Origin: JBBRNH01 sp038230415
GTDB taxonomy: Bacteria; Bacteroidota; Bacteroidia; Cytophagales; Spirosomataceae
Reading direction: 5' to 3'
Assembly: GCA_038230415.1 (NCBI GenBank)
Contig: JBBRNH010000121.1
Span: forward strand, 1-12,672
Length of the DNA stretch: 12,672 nt
Both the position numbers and the translations under genes were made by a program. Shown here piece after piece: positions 1 through 7,394 of this stretch. Numbering within the stretch: position 1 is the stretch's first letter; each line of letters opens with the position of its first letter. The notes below the pieces were generated by a model. The model was not told the DNA's origin and did not search any database. It saw nothing but the letters and a program-made list of their open reading frames with translations.

Positions 1-2
1 AA

Positions 3-566
3 CCACTCCTTATTTCTGATGAGCCTAACTGGATACACAAAGCAATTCAGCTACTCGAAAAGAATGCTACGTTTAGGCGTATCGAGGCCGAAAATGGCTT
101 TATGGTGTTACCCACCCCCACGCCTGACAATCAAACACTGATTGGATATGCCAACTACGATGCGCCTAATGCCGAACTGGAAGAACAGAAAGTGGACTTT
201 CCCTGGGTTGTGTTTTCGGTCAAATATCCGGCTTATCACTTTGCCTACCGCGCCACAGAACCGATTCATAACCCATCAACGGTTCAGCACTACCAGCCTA
301 TTTTTGGCAAATCAGAGAGGTTTACCCAATACTATATTCGTGTTCACAGCGATGCCGACCATCTCGAAGATTATTACCAACTCGTCTCCGAAGTACTCGC
401 TCACCATTGGCTGACGGGCCGCCCGGCGTTGCCCTCGGCACCCGACGAAGCCCGGAAAACGGCCCGTGCCATTGCTCCGTTTTTCAAAGGCGCACCCGCA
501 AACCTGCGCGATTTTTATATTCAGGAGGGCAAACCGTTTCTCGACTGGCTTTTGCTACATCTATGA
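3..566 (+). CDS. Unrecognised protein, 5' end missing (187 residues visible), partner of a DUF4123 gene
   Basis: The frame is open from the left edge of the window, so the start lies outside. An ATG at 102 is only an internal methionine, because protein-like sequence (ISDEPNWIHKAIQLLEK...) continues upstream of it. The visible part has no membrane segment or signal peptide. It is rich in aromatic residues (PWVVFSVKYPAYHFAYRA around visible residues 70-85) and ends in a hydrophobic DWLLLHL tail. I do not recognise a family. Its stop codon overlaps the start of the DUF4123 gene by 4 bases (ATGA), so the two are translationally coupled. Since DUF4123 adaptors are normally encoded beside the effector or spike protein they serve, this product could be a type VI-associated effector, co-adaptor or structural part. 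That role is inferred only from position. Confidence 0.75.
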   Translation, partial: PLLISDEPNWIHKAIQLLEKNATFRRIEAENGFMVLPTPTPDNQTLIGYANYDAPNAELEEQKVDFPWVVFSVKYPAYHFAYRATEPIHNPSTVQHYQPIFGKSERFTQYYIRVHSDADHLEDYYQLVSEVLAHHWLTGRPALPSAPDEARKTARAIAPFFKGAPANLRDFYIQEGKPFLDWLLLHL

Positions 567-1078
567 TTTCACAGCCTCCTCTGCTCTTCGCCCTGCTCGA
601 TGCTGCCCGCATGGGAGCCGCTATGACCCAGGCCAAAGAACGATTCCCGAACCAATACCTGTCGCTTTACAAAGGCCAGAGCGAAACTGTTTTAGCCGAG
701 TTCGCACCCTATCTGTTCTGGTTCGATACCACCATAGACAGCCCCGAAGACTGGTTTATGACGGCTGGCTGGGGGCAGTCGTGGGGCATTTTCGTACAGA
801 CTAATGCATCTGTTGAGACTGTTTATCAGCACTTCCGGCGATTTTTGATCGTGCGCGATGAGCAGGGACGCGAGATGTATTTTCGGTTTTATGACCCCCG
901 CGTACTGCGAACATTCCTGCCTACCTGCGATGCTGTCCAACTCGCCGATTTCTTTGGCCCTGTGCAGCAGTTTGCCCTCGAAGATGCCGCATCAGACAGA
1001 GGTATATGCTTTTGGCTGGCTCAGGGCCAACTGCAACACCAGACCATCGCTAAAGAAAGCGTGCTGCAAAACCGATAA
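563..1078 (+). CDS. DUF4123 domain protein, probable type VI secretion effector adaptor (Tap/TEC-like)
   Basis: This 171-residue protein consists of essentially one DUF4123 domain. Seen in order: LFALLDAAR (8-16), LYKG (35-38), APYL (48-51), GWGQSWG (69-75), HFRRF (90-94), FRFYDPRVL (107-115) and FFGPV (130-134). This is the family's typical pattern. Characterised members are cytoplasmic adaptors that bind a cognate effector and load it onto the VgrG spike of a type VI secretion system. The start is the ATG at 563, which overlaps the preceding stop codon by 4 bases. A longer reading of the same frame from 407 would run through the upstream gene and is unlikely. No VgrG, PAAR or Hcp gene is visible, so the link to a secretion system depends on sequence to the left of the window. 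The family call is firm; the partner is unknown. Confidence 0.88.
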   Translation: MISQPPLLFALLDAARMGAAMTQAKERFPNQYLSLYKGQSETVLAEFAPYLFWFDTTIDSPEDWFMTAGWGQSWGIFVQTNASVETVYQHFRRFLIVRDEQGREMYFRFYDPRVLRTFLPTCDAVQLADFFGPVQQFALEDAASDRGICFWLAQGQLQHQTIAKESVLQNR

Positions 1079-1162
1079 AAACAAAACCGGCAAACGGGTA
1101 GCGAACCTGGTCTTGCTGCCAACTGGTTTTGCCCGATTGCACGAATTATCCCGAAAATTTCG

Positions 1163-1188
1163 TTGGTTCACGCAAATTCCTGAACCAA
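1163..1188. repeat. 8-base perfect inverted repeat just ahead of the OPT transporter start
   Basis: TTGGTTCA (1163-1170) and TGAACCAA (1181-1188) are perfect reverse complements around a 10-base spacer. The right arm ends one base before the ATG at 1190. In RNA it would form a hairpin abutting the start codon; in DNA it has the shape of a dimeric-regulator operator. The rest of the 111-base gap after the DUF4123 gene shows no clear terminator or TAnnTTTG promoter box. Confidence 0.45.
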
Positions 1189-1189
1189 C

Positions 1190-3256
1190 ATGAGCCAAGT
1201 CAATTCGCCTGCTTCACCAACTGCTGCATTTGCCCACAAATCGTTTATCCCGGCTACCGAGTCTCCTGCCGAATTTACCGTAAAATCCGTGCTGACCGGA
1301 GCCATCTTTGGCGTACTATTCGGGGCGGCAACGGTCTATCTGTCCCTTAAGGCGGGGCTGTCGGTCTCGGCCTCCATCCCGATTGCGGTGCTGGCAATTT
1401 CGCTGGGCCGTCGGTTTCTGAACACCACCATTCTCGAAAACAATATTATCCAGACCACCGGCTCAGCGGGCGAGAGCATTGCATCGGGCGTGGTGTTCAC
1501 CTTGCCGGGATTCCTGTTTTTGACGGGCGATATTGGGGCCGACTTTTTTAATTATTGGACTATTCTGACGCTGGCAATCTTAGGCGGTTTGCTCGGAACG
1601 CTGATGATGATTCCGTTGCGCCGGTCGCTCATTGTGCAGGAACACGACACCTTGCCCTATCCCGAAGGCACGGCCTGCGCGTCGGTGCTGATTGCGGGTG
1701 AACGGGGCGGTGACTTTGCCAAAACCGCGTATCAGGGGTTGGGCGTGGCGTTGGTGTATGCCCTGATGCAGAAAGTATTACACGTGATTGCCGAGGTGCC
1801 GGTTTGGGCCACGGCGCAGACAAACAAGTATTTTCCGTCGGCACAGGTATCGGGCGAAATCACGCCGGAGTACCTCGGCGTTGGTTATATCATCGGGTTC
1901 AGGATTTCGGCGGTGCTGGTGGGCGGTGGTATTCTGGCCTGGCTTGGTCTGATTCCGCTGCTTGCCTCGGTGGTGCCGGGAGCCACTATTGCCACCCAAC
2001 TCATCAAACTCGGTTACCTCGATACGCTGCAATCGGTGGGCGGGCCGGGCGGCTGGAACCCCCAAACCCAAACCTTTGCCGACACCGCAGCCGCGCTCTA
2101 CCGGGCCTACATCCGGCAGATTGGGGCCGGTGCCGTTGCTGCCGGTGGGTTTATGACACTCCTCAAAACGATTCCAACCATTGTGTCGTCGTTTAAGCAA
2201 AGTTTTGGGGGCGGGAAATCCGTCGGTCCTGATCGCGAAACGCAGGTTGTTCTCCGTACCGAGCGTGATTTATCGGTGCGGGTCGTCATTTTTGGCAGCT
2301 TAACCTTAGTCCTGCTGATGGTGATTTTGCCGCAGATTCCGGGCGATACGCTCATCACCAAATTGCTCATTGCGCCATTGGTCGTGATTTTCGGGTTTTT
2401 CTTCGTCACCGTTGCCAGCCGGATTGTGGGATTGATTGGCACCTCATCGTCGCCGGTATCAGGCATGACCATTGCCACCATCATGGGTACGGCCCTGATT
2501 TTTATTGCCTTTGGGCTAACGGGCCGCGCCAACGAACCCGCTGTTTTGGTGGTCGGCAGCATGATTTGTATTGCTGCCGCCACTGCCGGGGCCACCTCGC
2601 AGGACTTGAAAACGGGCTACATCATCGGGGCTACACCGCGTTATCAGCAAATTGCGCTGTTTATCGGGGTCATCGTATCATCATTGGTGATTGGGGCAAC
2701 GGTCAAAATTCTCGACACACCCACGCCCGATCTGGTGGCGCAGGGCATCACGCACGCCATTGGCTCCGACCGTTTTCCGGCTCCGCAGGGAACGCTCATG
2801 GCAACGCTCATCAAAGGTCTGCTGTCGTTTAACCTCGACTGGCAGTTTGTGCTGGTCGGCGCGTTCATCGCTTTTGTGTTTGAGTTGGTGGGTGTGAGTG
2901 CGCTGGCTTTTGCGGTGGGGATGTATTTGCCCCTCTCAACCACGCTGCCCATTTTTGCCGGGGGACTCGTGAAGGCGTTTACGGCCTGGAACGCCAAACG
3001 CAAAAACCGGGTCGAAGAAGATACCGACCTCGGCAAAGGAAGCCTGTTTGCCACGGGCTTAGTGGCGGGTGGTGCGCTGGCGGGTGTAGCGGTTGCGCTG
3101 CTGTCGGTGAACGACGGTATTTTCAAGGTACTGGCTGGCTTGTCGCTCGAACCCGCGCTGGCCGGTGCGCTCGGCGAGGGTGGATTTATGCTGCTTGGTG
3201 CGCTGGCTTTTGCGGGGCTGGCCGGGCTGCTGGGCGCGGTGGCCGGGCGGAAATAG
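1190..3256 (+). CDS. OPT family oligopeptide/metal-chelate transporter
   Basis: A 688-residue, very hydrophobic inner-membrane protein with about fourteen or more predicted membrane spans. The first transmembrane block has the OPT hallmark region ENNIIQTTGSAGESIASG at residues 83-100, preceded by a glycine-rich span (37-56). A second conserved block with GATSQDLKTGYIIGATPRYQQ lies around residues 466-486. The length fits bacterial OPT proteins. Family members are secondary transporters, thought to be proton-coupled, for small peptides or, in the YSL branch, metal chelates; the substrate cannot be read from this sequence. The start at 1190 gives a 25-30 residue polar N-terminus before the first span, which suits the family. 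The stop is followed after 55 bases by mlaE on the same strand, so read-through is possible, but no functional link to lipid transport is known. Several long antisense frames across this gene are GC-driven shadows. Confidence 0.93.
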   Translation: MSQVNSPASPTAAFAHKSFIPATESPAEFTVKSVLTGAIFGVLFGAATVYLSLKAGLSVSASIPIAVLAISLGRRFLNTTILENNIIQTTGSAGESIASGVVFTLPGFLFLTGDIGADFFNYWTILTLAILGGLLGTLMMIPLRRSLIVQEHDTLPYPEGTACASVLIAGERGGDFAKTAYQGLGVALVYALMQKVLHVIAEVPVWATAQTNKYFPSAQVSGEITPEYLGVGYIIGFRISAVLVGGGILAWLGLIPLLASVVPGATIATQLIKLGYLDTLQSVGGPGGWNPQTQTFADTAAALYRAYIRQIGAGAVAAGGFMTLLKTIPTIVSSFKQSFGGGKSVGPDRETQVVLRTERDLSVRVVIFGSLTLVLLMVILPQIPGDTLITKLLIAPLVVIFGFFFVTVASRIVGLIGTSSSPVSGMTIATIMGTALIFIAFGLTGRANEPAVLVVGSMICIAAATAGATSQDLKTGYIIGATPRYQQIALFIGVIVSSLVIGATVKILDTPTPDLVAQGITHAIGSDRFPAPQGTLMATLIKGLLSFNLDWQFVLVGAFIAFVFELVGVSALAFAVGMYLPLSTTLPIFAGGLVKAFTAWNAKRKNRVEEDTDLGKGSLFATGLVAGGALAGVAVALLSVNDGIFKVLAGLSLEPALAGALGEGGFMLLGALAFAGLAGLLGAVAGRK

Positions 3257-3311
3257 CGCGTTTGCTCGCAAATTTGAACCACAAGCCAAGTTTTGAGTTC
3301 CTATCCCATTC

Positions 3312-4106
3312 ATGGACACTGACACAACCGCCCCGCCCCGCCCCGTTATTACCCGCTATTTCGACCGGATCGCCCTGAATCTGTACGACATCGCCCAGTT
3401 TGTCGGGCGGTTTTTTGCCGAGGTGTTCCTGCCACCCTACGAAGGCCGCGAGGTATTCCGCCAGTGTTATGAAGTTGGCGTTCGGTCGCTGCCGTTGATC
3501 TCGCTGACGGGGTTCATCACCGGCATTGTGTTCGTCAATCAGTCGCGCCCGTCGCTGACCGAGTTTGGCGCTACGTCGTGGTTACCAGCCCTGATTGCCG
3601 TTGCGTTTGTTCGGGCGTTGGCCCCGTTGCTCACGGCCCTGATTGCCGCCGGGCGCGTTGGCTCAAACATCGGGGCCGAATTGGGTTCGATGCGCGTTAC
3701 GGAGCAGATTGACGCGATGGAAGTCTCGGCCACCAACCCGTTTAAGTTCTTAGTTGTCACCCGGATACTGGCAACAACGGTCATGATTCCAACGCTTATG
3801 GTTTATACGGTTCTTATCGGGCTGATGGGTGCATTTATCAACGTAAACCAAAATGAAGCCACCAGTTTTTCGGCATTTATCAGCGACGTTTTTGGGGCGA
3901 TTACGTTCCTGGACATTTTCTCGTCGCTGATAAAATCATTCGTTTTTGGCTTTACCATTGGGGCCGTTGGCTGTTACAAAGGCTATCATGCCGAAAAAGG
4001 CACCGAAGGCGTGGGCAAAGCCGCTACCGCCGGCGTGGTGACGAGTATGTTTTTGGTGTTTATCGAAGAACTGCTGGCCCTCCAGATCGTCAATGCCATC
4101 CGATAA
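3312..4106 (+). CDS. mlaE: MlaE-type ABC transporter permease (lipid transport)
   Basis: A 264-residue inner-membrane permease of the MlaE/YrbE/TGD1 family. In Mla-type systems two copies form the membrane core of an ABC transporter that, with MlaF and MlaD, moves phospholipids between inner and outer membranes. The family signature is clear at residues 101-140: an RALAPLLTALIAAGRVGSNI segment followed by GAELGSMRVTEQIDAMEVSATNP, which includes the coupling helix that contacts the ATPase. Hydrophobic spans are visible near 60-78, 90-115, 145-178, 200-223 and 238-262. Residue 102 is Ala where many family members have Glu (RELAP-like), a minor deviation. The 3' end overlaps mlaF by 14 bases, so the two are coupled. 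The order mlaE-mlaF-mlaD without mlaC, mlaB or mlaA beside it is usual for Bacteroidetes. Confidence 0.95.
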   Translation: MDTDTTAPPRPVITRYFDRIALNLYDIAQFVGRFFAEVFLPPYEGREVFRQCYEVGVRSLPLISLTGFITGIVFVNQSRPSLTEFGATSWLPALIAVAFVRALAPLLTALIAAGRVGSNIGAELGSMRVTEQIDAMEVSATNPFKFLVVTRILATTVMIPTLMVYTVLIGLMGAFINVNQNEATSFSAFISDVFGAITFLDIFSSLIKSFVFGFTIGAVGCYKGYHAEKGTEGVGKAATAGVVTSMFLVFIEELLALQIVNAIR

Positions 4107-4854
4107 CGCACCTGTCATTTCCTGCCGTGATCTCCGTATTGCTTTTGGCAGTAACGCCGTGCTACAGGGCGTTGACTTTGATCTGAATCCCGGCGAGAAC
4201 CTCGTGGTGCTGGGTAAGTCAGGCTCTGGCAAATCGGTACTCATCAAAATTATTGTCGGCCTGCTGCGGCCCGATGCCGGCACGGTACAGATGTTGGGGC
4301 AGGATGTGCTGACGCTCACCGCCCGCGAGTTAGATACGATTCGGCTCAAAATCGGGTTTTCGTTCCAAAACAGCGCGTTGTACGACAGCATGACCGTCCG
4401 CGAAAACCTCGAATTTCCACTCGTGCGGCACGTTCGCAACCTAAGCCGGGCCGAGGTTGACCGGGCCGTTGAAGAAGCCTTAGATGACGTGGGACTGAAA
4501 CAGGCCATCAATCAGATGCCGGCTGAACTGTCGGGCGGGCAGCGCAAGCGCATCGGCATTGCCCGAACCCTGATGCTTAAACCGGCCATCATGCTCTACG
4601 ACGAACCTACTGCCGGGCTTGACCCCATCACCTGCACCGAGATCAACGCGCTCATCAACGAGGTGCAGGAACGGTTCAGGGCATCGGCCATCGTGATCAC
4701 CCACGACCTGACGTGCGCCAAAACCGTTGGCGACCGGGTGGCGATGCTCTTCGACGGGCGGTTTCAGCGCGTTGGCACATTCGACGAGGTCTTTGCCGAT
4801 GACGATGAGCGGATCAAACAATTTTACGAGTATAATTTTATTACCAGTTCGTAA
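4093..4854 (+). CDS. mlaF: MlaF-type ABC transporter ATPase
   Basis: A 253-residue cytoplasmic ATPase that powers the MlaE permease. All core motifs are intact: Walker A GKSGSGKS (41-48), Q-loop Gln92 in SFQNSALYDSMTV, ABC signature LSGGQ (146-150), Walker B IMLYDE (166-171) followed by the D-loop AGLDP, and the switch His204 in VITHD. The SFQ-x-ALYDSMTVRENL block and the QRKRIGIART run after the signature are typical of the MlaF branch rather than of general amino-acid or lipoprotein importers. The ATG lies inside the end of mlaE (14-base overlap), so translation is probably coupled. The 141 bases between its stop and mlaD are mostly a large inverted repeat, so distal mlaD expression may be set differently from mlaEF. 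Confidence 0.95.
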   Translation: MPSDNAPVISCRDLRIAFGSNAVLQGVDFDLNPGENLVVLGKSGSGKSVLIKIIVGLLRPDAGTVQMLGQDVLTLTARELDTIRLKIGFSFQNSALYDSMTVRENLEFPLVRHVRNLSRAEVDRAVEEALDDVGLKQAINQMPAELSGGQRKRIGIARTLMLKPAIMLYDEPTAGLDPITCTEINALINEVQERFRASAIVITHDLTCAKTVGDRVAMLFDGRFQRVGTFDEVFADDDERIKQFYEYNFITSS

Positions 4855-4860
4855 TTTGTC

Positions 4861-4970
4861 CAGGGCGGCCTGTGTGGTTTGTAGTTCGTGGTTTGTGGTT
4901 GGCTAATGCACGGGTACGGTCGCGTCAGCTAACTACAAACCATAAACTACAAACGGCACAGGCCGCCCTG
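4861..4970. repeat. Long imperfect inverted repeat (40-base arms) with 7-base internal periodicity between mlaF and mlaD
   Basis: Arms 4861-4900 and 4931-4970 are reverse complements at 35 of 40 positions and extend inward four more bases each (to 4904 and from 4927) with two further mismatches. The outer 14 bases (CAGGGCGGCCTGTG and its complement) match perfectly. Inside the left arm, 4874-4901 consists of four back-to-back 7-base units of consensus GTRGTTY. The right arm holds the mirrored units at 4930-4957, and similar half-degenerate units continue to about 4993 next to the mlaD start. On RNA this would be a stem of over 40 pairs in the middle of the mla transcript. No T-run follows, so a simple intrinsic terminator is unlikely. 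Confidence 0.85.
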
Positions 4971-4995
4971 CACGAACCAAAAACCACAAACTCAA

Positions 4996-5976
4996 ATGAA
5001 AAACAACAGACGTGCCATATTCGTAGGCCTTTTTGTCTTGCTGGGACTGACTATTCTTATCGTCGGCATCCTGGTTTTGGGCGGTCAGCAGAAGCGATTT
5101 GTGCCAACGGTACAGATCAAAGCCCTCTTTAACGATGTTGGCGGGCTGAAAGCGGGTAACAACGTCTGGTTTTCGGGCGTAAAAATCGGCACGATTCGGC
5201 GGCTGAGTTTTACGGGAGCCTCGAAGGTTGAGGTGGACATGAACATCGAAGAAAAATCCGTGCCGTATATCCGTAAAGACGCGCTGGCCTCGCTGAGTTC
5301 AGACGGGTTGATTGGCAATAAAATCGTGGTTATTTCGGGCGGCAGCCCCACGATGGCCGCCGTTGAAGAAGGCGATGCCTTGGGGGTGCGGATTGGGTTA
5401 AGTTCGGAGCAATTACTTGACACGCTGCAAGTCACGAACCGCAACCTGCTCAGAATCAGTCAGGACGTGCAGAGTATTATTGGTGGTATCAAGAAGGGTA
5501 AGGGCATGGCCGGGGCCGTTCTGGGCGATGAAAAATTAGCCGACAACTTCCGTCAGACCGTTGTTGGCTTGCGTGAGGCTTCGGTGCAGGCTACCCGCGT
5601 CACGGCTTCGCTGGCGCAGTTTTCTGACAACCTCAACCGCAAAGGCACCCTTGCCCACGAGTTGGTGACGGATACGGCGGTGATCCGGGATTTGCGGGTG
5701 ACTTCGGCGCGGCTGCGGCAGGCTTCGACCTCGGCCCTCGGAGCTATTGAGCAGATAAATCAGACAACGGCTAAACTAAACCGCCCCAACAGCCCGCTCA
5801 ATACGTTGCTGACGGATGAAGAATCGGGCAAAAACCTGAAACTGATTCTCCGTAACCTGACCGAAGGCTCGGCTACACTCAACGAAGACCTGAAAGCCGC
5901 ACAAAGCAATTTTTTGCTTCGGGGTTATTTTCGCAAAAAAGATAAGGAGAAAGCAAAGCAGGAGGCCGGAAACTGA
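4996..5976 (+). CDS. mlaD: MlaD family MCE-domain protein
   Basis: A 326-residue protein anchored by one N-terminal membrane helix (about residues 8-29, after a basic MKNNRR start), with the rest in the periplasm. The MCE domain spans roughly 38-118: VQIKALFNDVGGLKAGNNVWFSGVKIGTI and the later LSSDGLIGNKIVVISGG are its typical strands. In Mla systems MlaD forms a hexameric ring on the MlaEF transporter and passes lipids through its pore. The long C-terminal part (about 135-326) is polar and mostly helical, with many Leu/Ala heptad-like stretches. It is much longer than in E. coli MlaD and may extend the periplasmic channel, as in other Bacteroidetes MCE proteins (inference). The tail is very basic (RKKDKEKAKQ). 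It is the last gene of the mlaEFD unit, ending 4 bases before a strong hairpin. Confidence 0.94.
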   Translation: MKNNRRAIFVGLFVLLGLTILIVGILVLGGQQKRFVPTVQIKALFNDVGGLKAGNNVWFSGVKIGTIRRLSFTGASKVEVDMNIEEKSVPYIRKDALASLSSDGLIGNKIVVISGGSPTMAAVEEGDALGVRIGLSSEQLLDTLQVTNRNLLRISQDVQSIIGGIKKGKGMAGAVLGDEKLADNFRQTVVGLREASVQATRVTASLAQFSDNLNRKGTLAHELVTDTAVIRDLRVTSARLRQASTSALGAIEQINQTTAKLNRPNSPLNTLLTDEESGKNLKLILRNLTEGSATLNEDLKAAQSNFLLRGYFRKKDKEKAKQEAGN

Positions 5977-5980
5977 CGGG

Positions 5981-6030
5981 TTTTGTGGTTTCCTCGGCCT
6001 GTGTCTTCACAGACTGAGGAAACCACAAAA
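5981..6030. terminator. 50-base hairpin between convergent mlaD and lactonase genes, probable bidirectional transcription stop
   Basis: A perfect 15-base stem (5981-5995 with 6016-6030; TTTTGTGGTTTCCTC and its complement) continues through a G-T pair, a G-C pair and one C/A mismatch into a second 5-base stem CTGTG/CACAG closed by a TCTT loop at 6004-6007. It fills the 61-base gap between two genes pointing at each other, the classic place for a shared terminator. Each strand's product ends its stem with A's and begins with T's, but no T-run follows on either strand, so the terminator role is inferred from position and stability. It shares CGGCCTGTGT and GTGGTTT words with the repeat at 4861-4970. 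Confidence 0.65.
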
Positions 6031-6037
6031 GAATTGA

Positions 6038-7168
6038 TTAATCCCCCCAAATCACACATACCGGGGCCGGTACTTTTGCCGAGTGGCCGGTGTCGGTGAG
6101 TTTGCCCGTTTTGGCATCGCGCCGAAAAACGGTGATGTTATCGGTGGTTTGGTTGGCAACCAGCACAAACGCACCAGACGGGTCAATCATAAAATTACGC
6201 GGAGTTTCGCCCAGAACGGGCTGATGTCCGGCTGCGGTCAGCTTACCATCAGCCCCGATTGCAAAGATACTCAGCGCGTTAAGTCCCCGTTGCGACTCAT
6301 ACAAAAACCGCCCGTCGGGGCTGATGTGAATATCGGCACTGCTATTTGTAGCAGTAAAACTGGCGGGCAAACCCGGCACGGCATCCTGAATCAGAGCCAA
6401 AACACCCGTTTTGGGATCACGCGAAAACGCGGCTACCGACGAAATCATCTCTTCAACCAAGTACGCAAACCGTCCGTTAGGATGGATTGCAATATGACGC
6501 GGCCCGGCTCCCGGCTGCACACTCACCGACGGCACCGACAGCGGTTTTAGTTTGCCCGTTTGTGTATCGAGTTCGTAGCAATAAACTTTGTCGGTGCCGA
6601 GATTGGCGACGTACAAAAACCGGCCATCGGGCGAGAACGTAGCCGAATGAACGTGCGAGCCTTCCTGCCGTTTGGGGTTTGCGCCCTTGCCGGTGTAGGT
6701 GATGGTGTCGGCCACGGCCCCCAGCGAACCGTCGGCGTTGAGACCATACACCACTAAGTTGCCGCCCGAATAGTTGGAGATAACCGCCCAGCGGCCCGTT
6801 TTGTCAATGCTGACATGGCATGAATTTTGCCCAAAGGTGGGTTTTTCGTTCAGAAATTTTAGTGCGCCCGTTTTCGGGTCGCGGCTGTACGCACCGGCTG
6901 CGCTCGTGCGTTTGCCACCTGCGTCGTTGGCTTCGTTGGCCGTGTACAGAAATTTTCCGTTGGGGTGCAGAGCCAGAAACGACGGGCTTTTGTCGTTTTT
7001 GCCCACGCCAATCTGTTTCAATACGCCGGTTTGGGTATCAAACGACAGCACATACACGCCTTCTGAACCGCGTTGGGAATAGGTGCCGACGTAAATGGTA
7101 GCCGTTTTAGGCTGGGCCTGCGCCGATGCCAGAGCGATGGCGAGAAAGAGGGTTAGGGTAAATTTCAT
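6038..7168 (-). CDS. Exported lactonase-family seven-bladed beta-propeller (6-phosphogluconolactonase-like fold)
   Basis: A 376-residue protein with a Sec signal peptide (MKFTLTLFLAIALASAQAQ, cleavage near residue 18-19), so the mature enzyme is periplasmic or secreted. The family opening YVGTY is at 26-30. Repeated blade motifs are visible at 69-78 (HPNGKFLYTA), 179-189 (SPDGRFLYVAN), 229-236 (HPNGRFAY), 283-290 (SPDGRFLY) and 329-338 (DPSGAFVLVA). Conserved polar positions of the lactonase family, HVHSATFSPDG (172-182) and GPRHIAIHPNG (222-232), are present. Family members such as YbhE hydrolyse 6-phosphogluconolactone in the cytosol. An exported member cannot easily meet a phosphorylated substrate, so a free sugar lactone is more likely here. 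It starts 4 bases after the small gene at 7173-7394 and is the last gene of the minus-strand run. Substrate is unproven. Confidence 0.9.
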   Translation of the reverse strand: MKFTLTLFLAIALASAQAQPKTATIYVGTYSQRGSEGVYVLSFDTQTGVLKQIGVGKNDKSPSFLALHPNGKFLYTANEANDAGGKRTSAAGAYSRDPKTGALKFLNEKPTFGQNSCHVSIDKTGRWAVISNYSGGNLVVYGLNADGSLGAVADTITYTGKGANPKRQEGSHVHSATFSPDGRFLYVANLGTDKVYCYELDTQTGKLKPLSVPSVSVQPGAGPRHIAIHPNGRFAYLVEEMISSVAAFSRDPKTGVLALIQDAVPGLPASFTATNSSADIHISPDGRFLYESQRGLNALSIFAIGADGKLTAAGHQPVLGETPRNFMIDPSGAFVLVANQTTDNITVFRRDAKTGKLTDTGHSAKVPAPVCVIWGD

Positions 7169-7172
7169 CGTA

Positions 7173-7394
7173 TCAGACTGTCGGAAGTTCGTTTAGGTCG
7201 TCAGCTTGTTGTTGCTCTTTCTGTCGGTGGCCTGCTTCCTGCAATGCGCGAATTGCCGCCCATTTTTCCTCACCGCGCAGGCCGGGACGAGGGTCCGCTA
7301 ACATTTTCTCAAGAATCTGCCGACGGGTCATGCCATTGGGTAGAATTTTGTCGTAATCCTTATCGAAGTCCGAAGTACCAGTATCTAATTTCAT
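7173..7394 (-). CDS. Small unrecognised protein (73 residues), possible antitoxin partner of the gene before it
   Basis: I take the ATG at 7394; a TTG two codons further upstream is possible but less likely. The product is charged and helical, without membrane segments. Its middle (about residues 23-56) reads MTRRQILEKMLADPRPG then RGEEKWAAIRALQEAGHR, and it ends in a polar Gln/Asp/Glu-rich tail. I know no family for it. It overlaps the 95-residue gene upstream by 35 bases in a different frame and stops 4 bases before the lactonase start, so the three are probably cotranscribed. The tight overlap of two very small genes resembles a toxin-first toxin-antitoxin module, but no ribbon-helix-helix or other DNA-binding motif is evident. 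An unrelated small regulator is equally possible. Confidence 0.6.
   Translation of the reverse strand: MKLDTGTSDFDKDYDKILPNGMTRRQILEKMLADPRPGLRGEEKWAAIRALQEAGHRQKEQQQADDLNELPTV

Noticed and set aside
407..562. Extended N-terminus for the DUF4123 protein
   Set aside because: It would overlap the upstream gene by 160 bases and adds a basic, family-foreign leader; the ATG at 563 gives the normal DUF4123 beginning.
2107..3282. Long minus-strand open frames of 162 and 212 codons opposite the OPT gene
   Set aside because: They lie antisense to a confidently assigned transporter, are rich in Ser/Pro/Ala/Thr as expected from reading GC-rich membrane codons backwards, and show no domain.
3936..4511. 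Minus-strand frame of 191 codons across mlaE/mlaF
   Set aside because: It is antisense to two overlapping genes with intact family motifs; low-complexity Ser/Arg composition marks it as a shadow.
4874..4993. Repeated GTTTGTRGTT-type words considered as a CRISPR or iteron array
   Set aside because: Units are only 7 bases, contiguous and mirrored in two arms, without spacers of regular size, cas genes or a replication gene nearby.
4872..5132. Plus-strand frame of 86 codons starting in the inverted repeat before mlaD
   Set aside because: It reads through repeat sequence and the start of mlaD in another frame, with no protein-like features.
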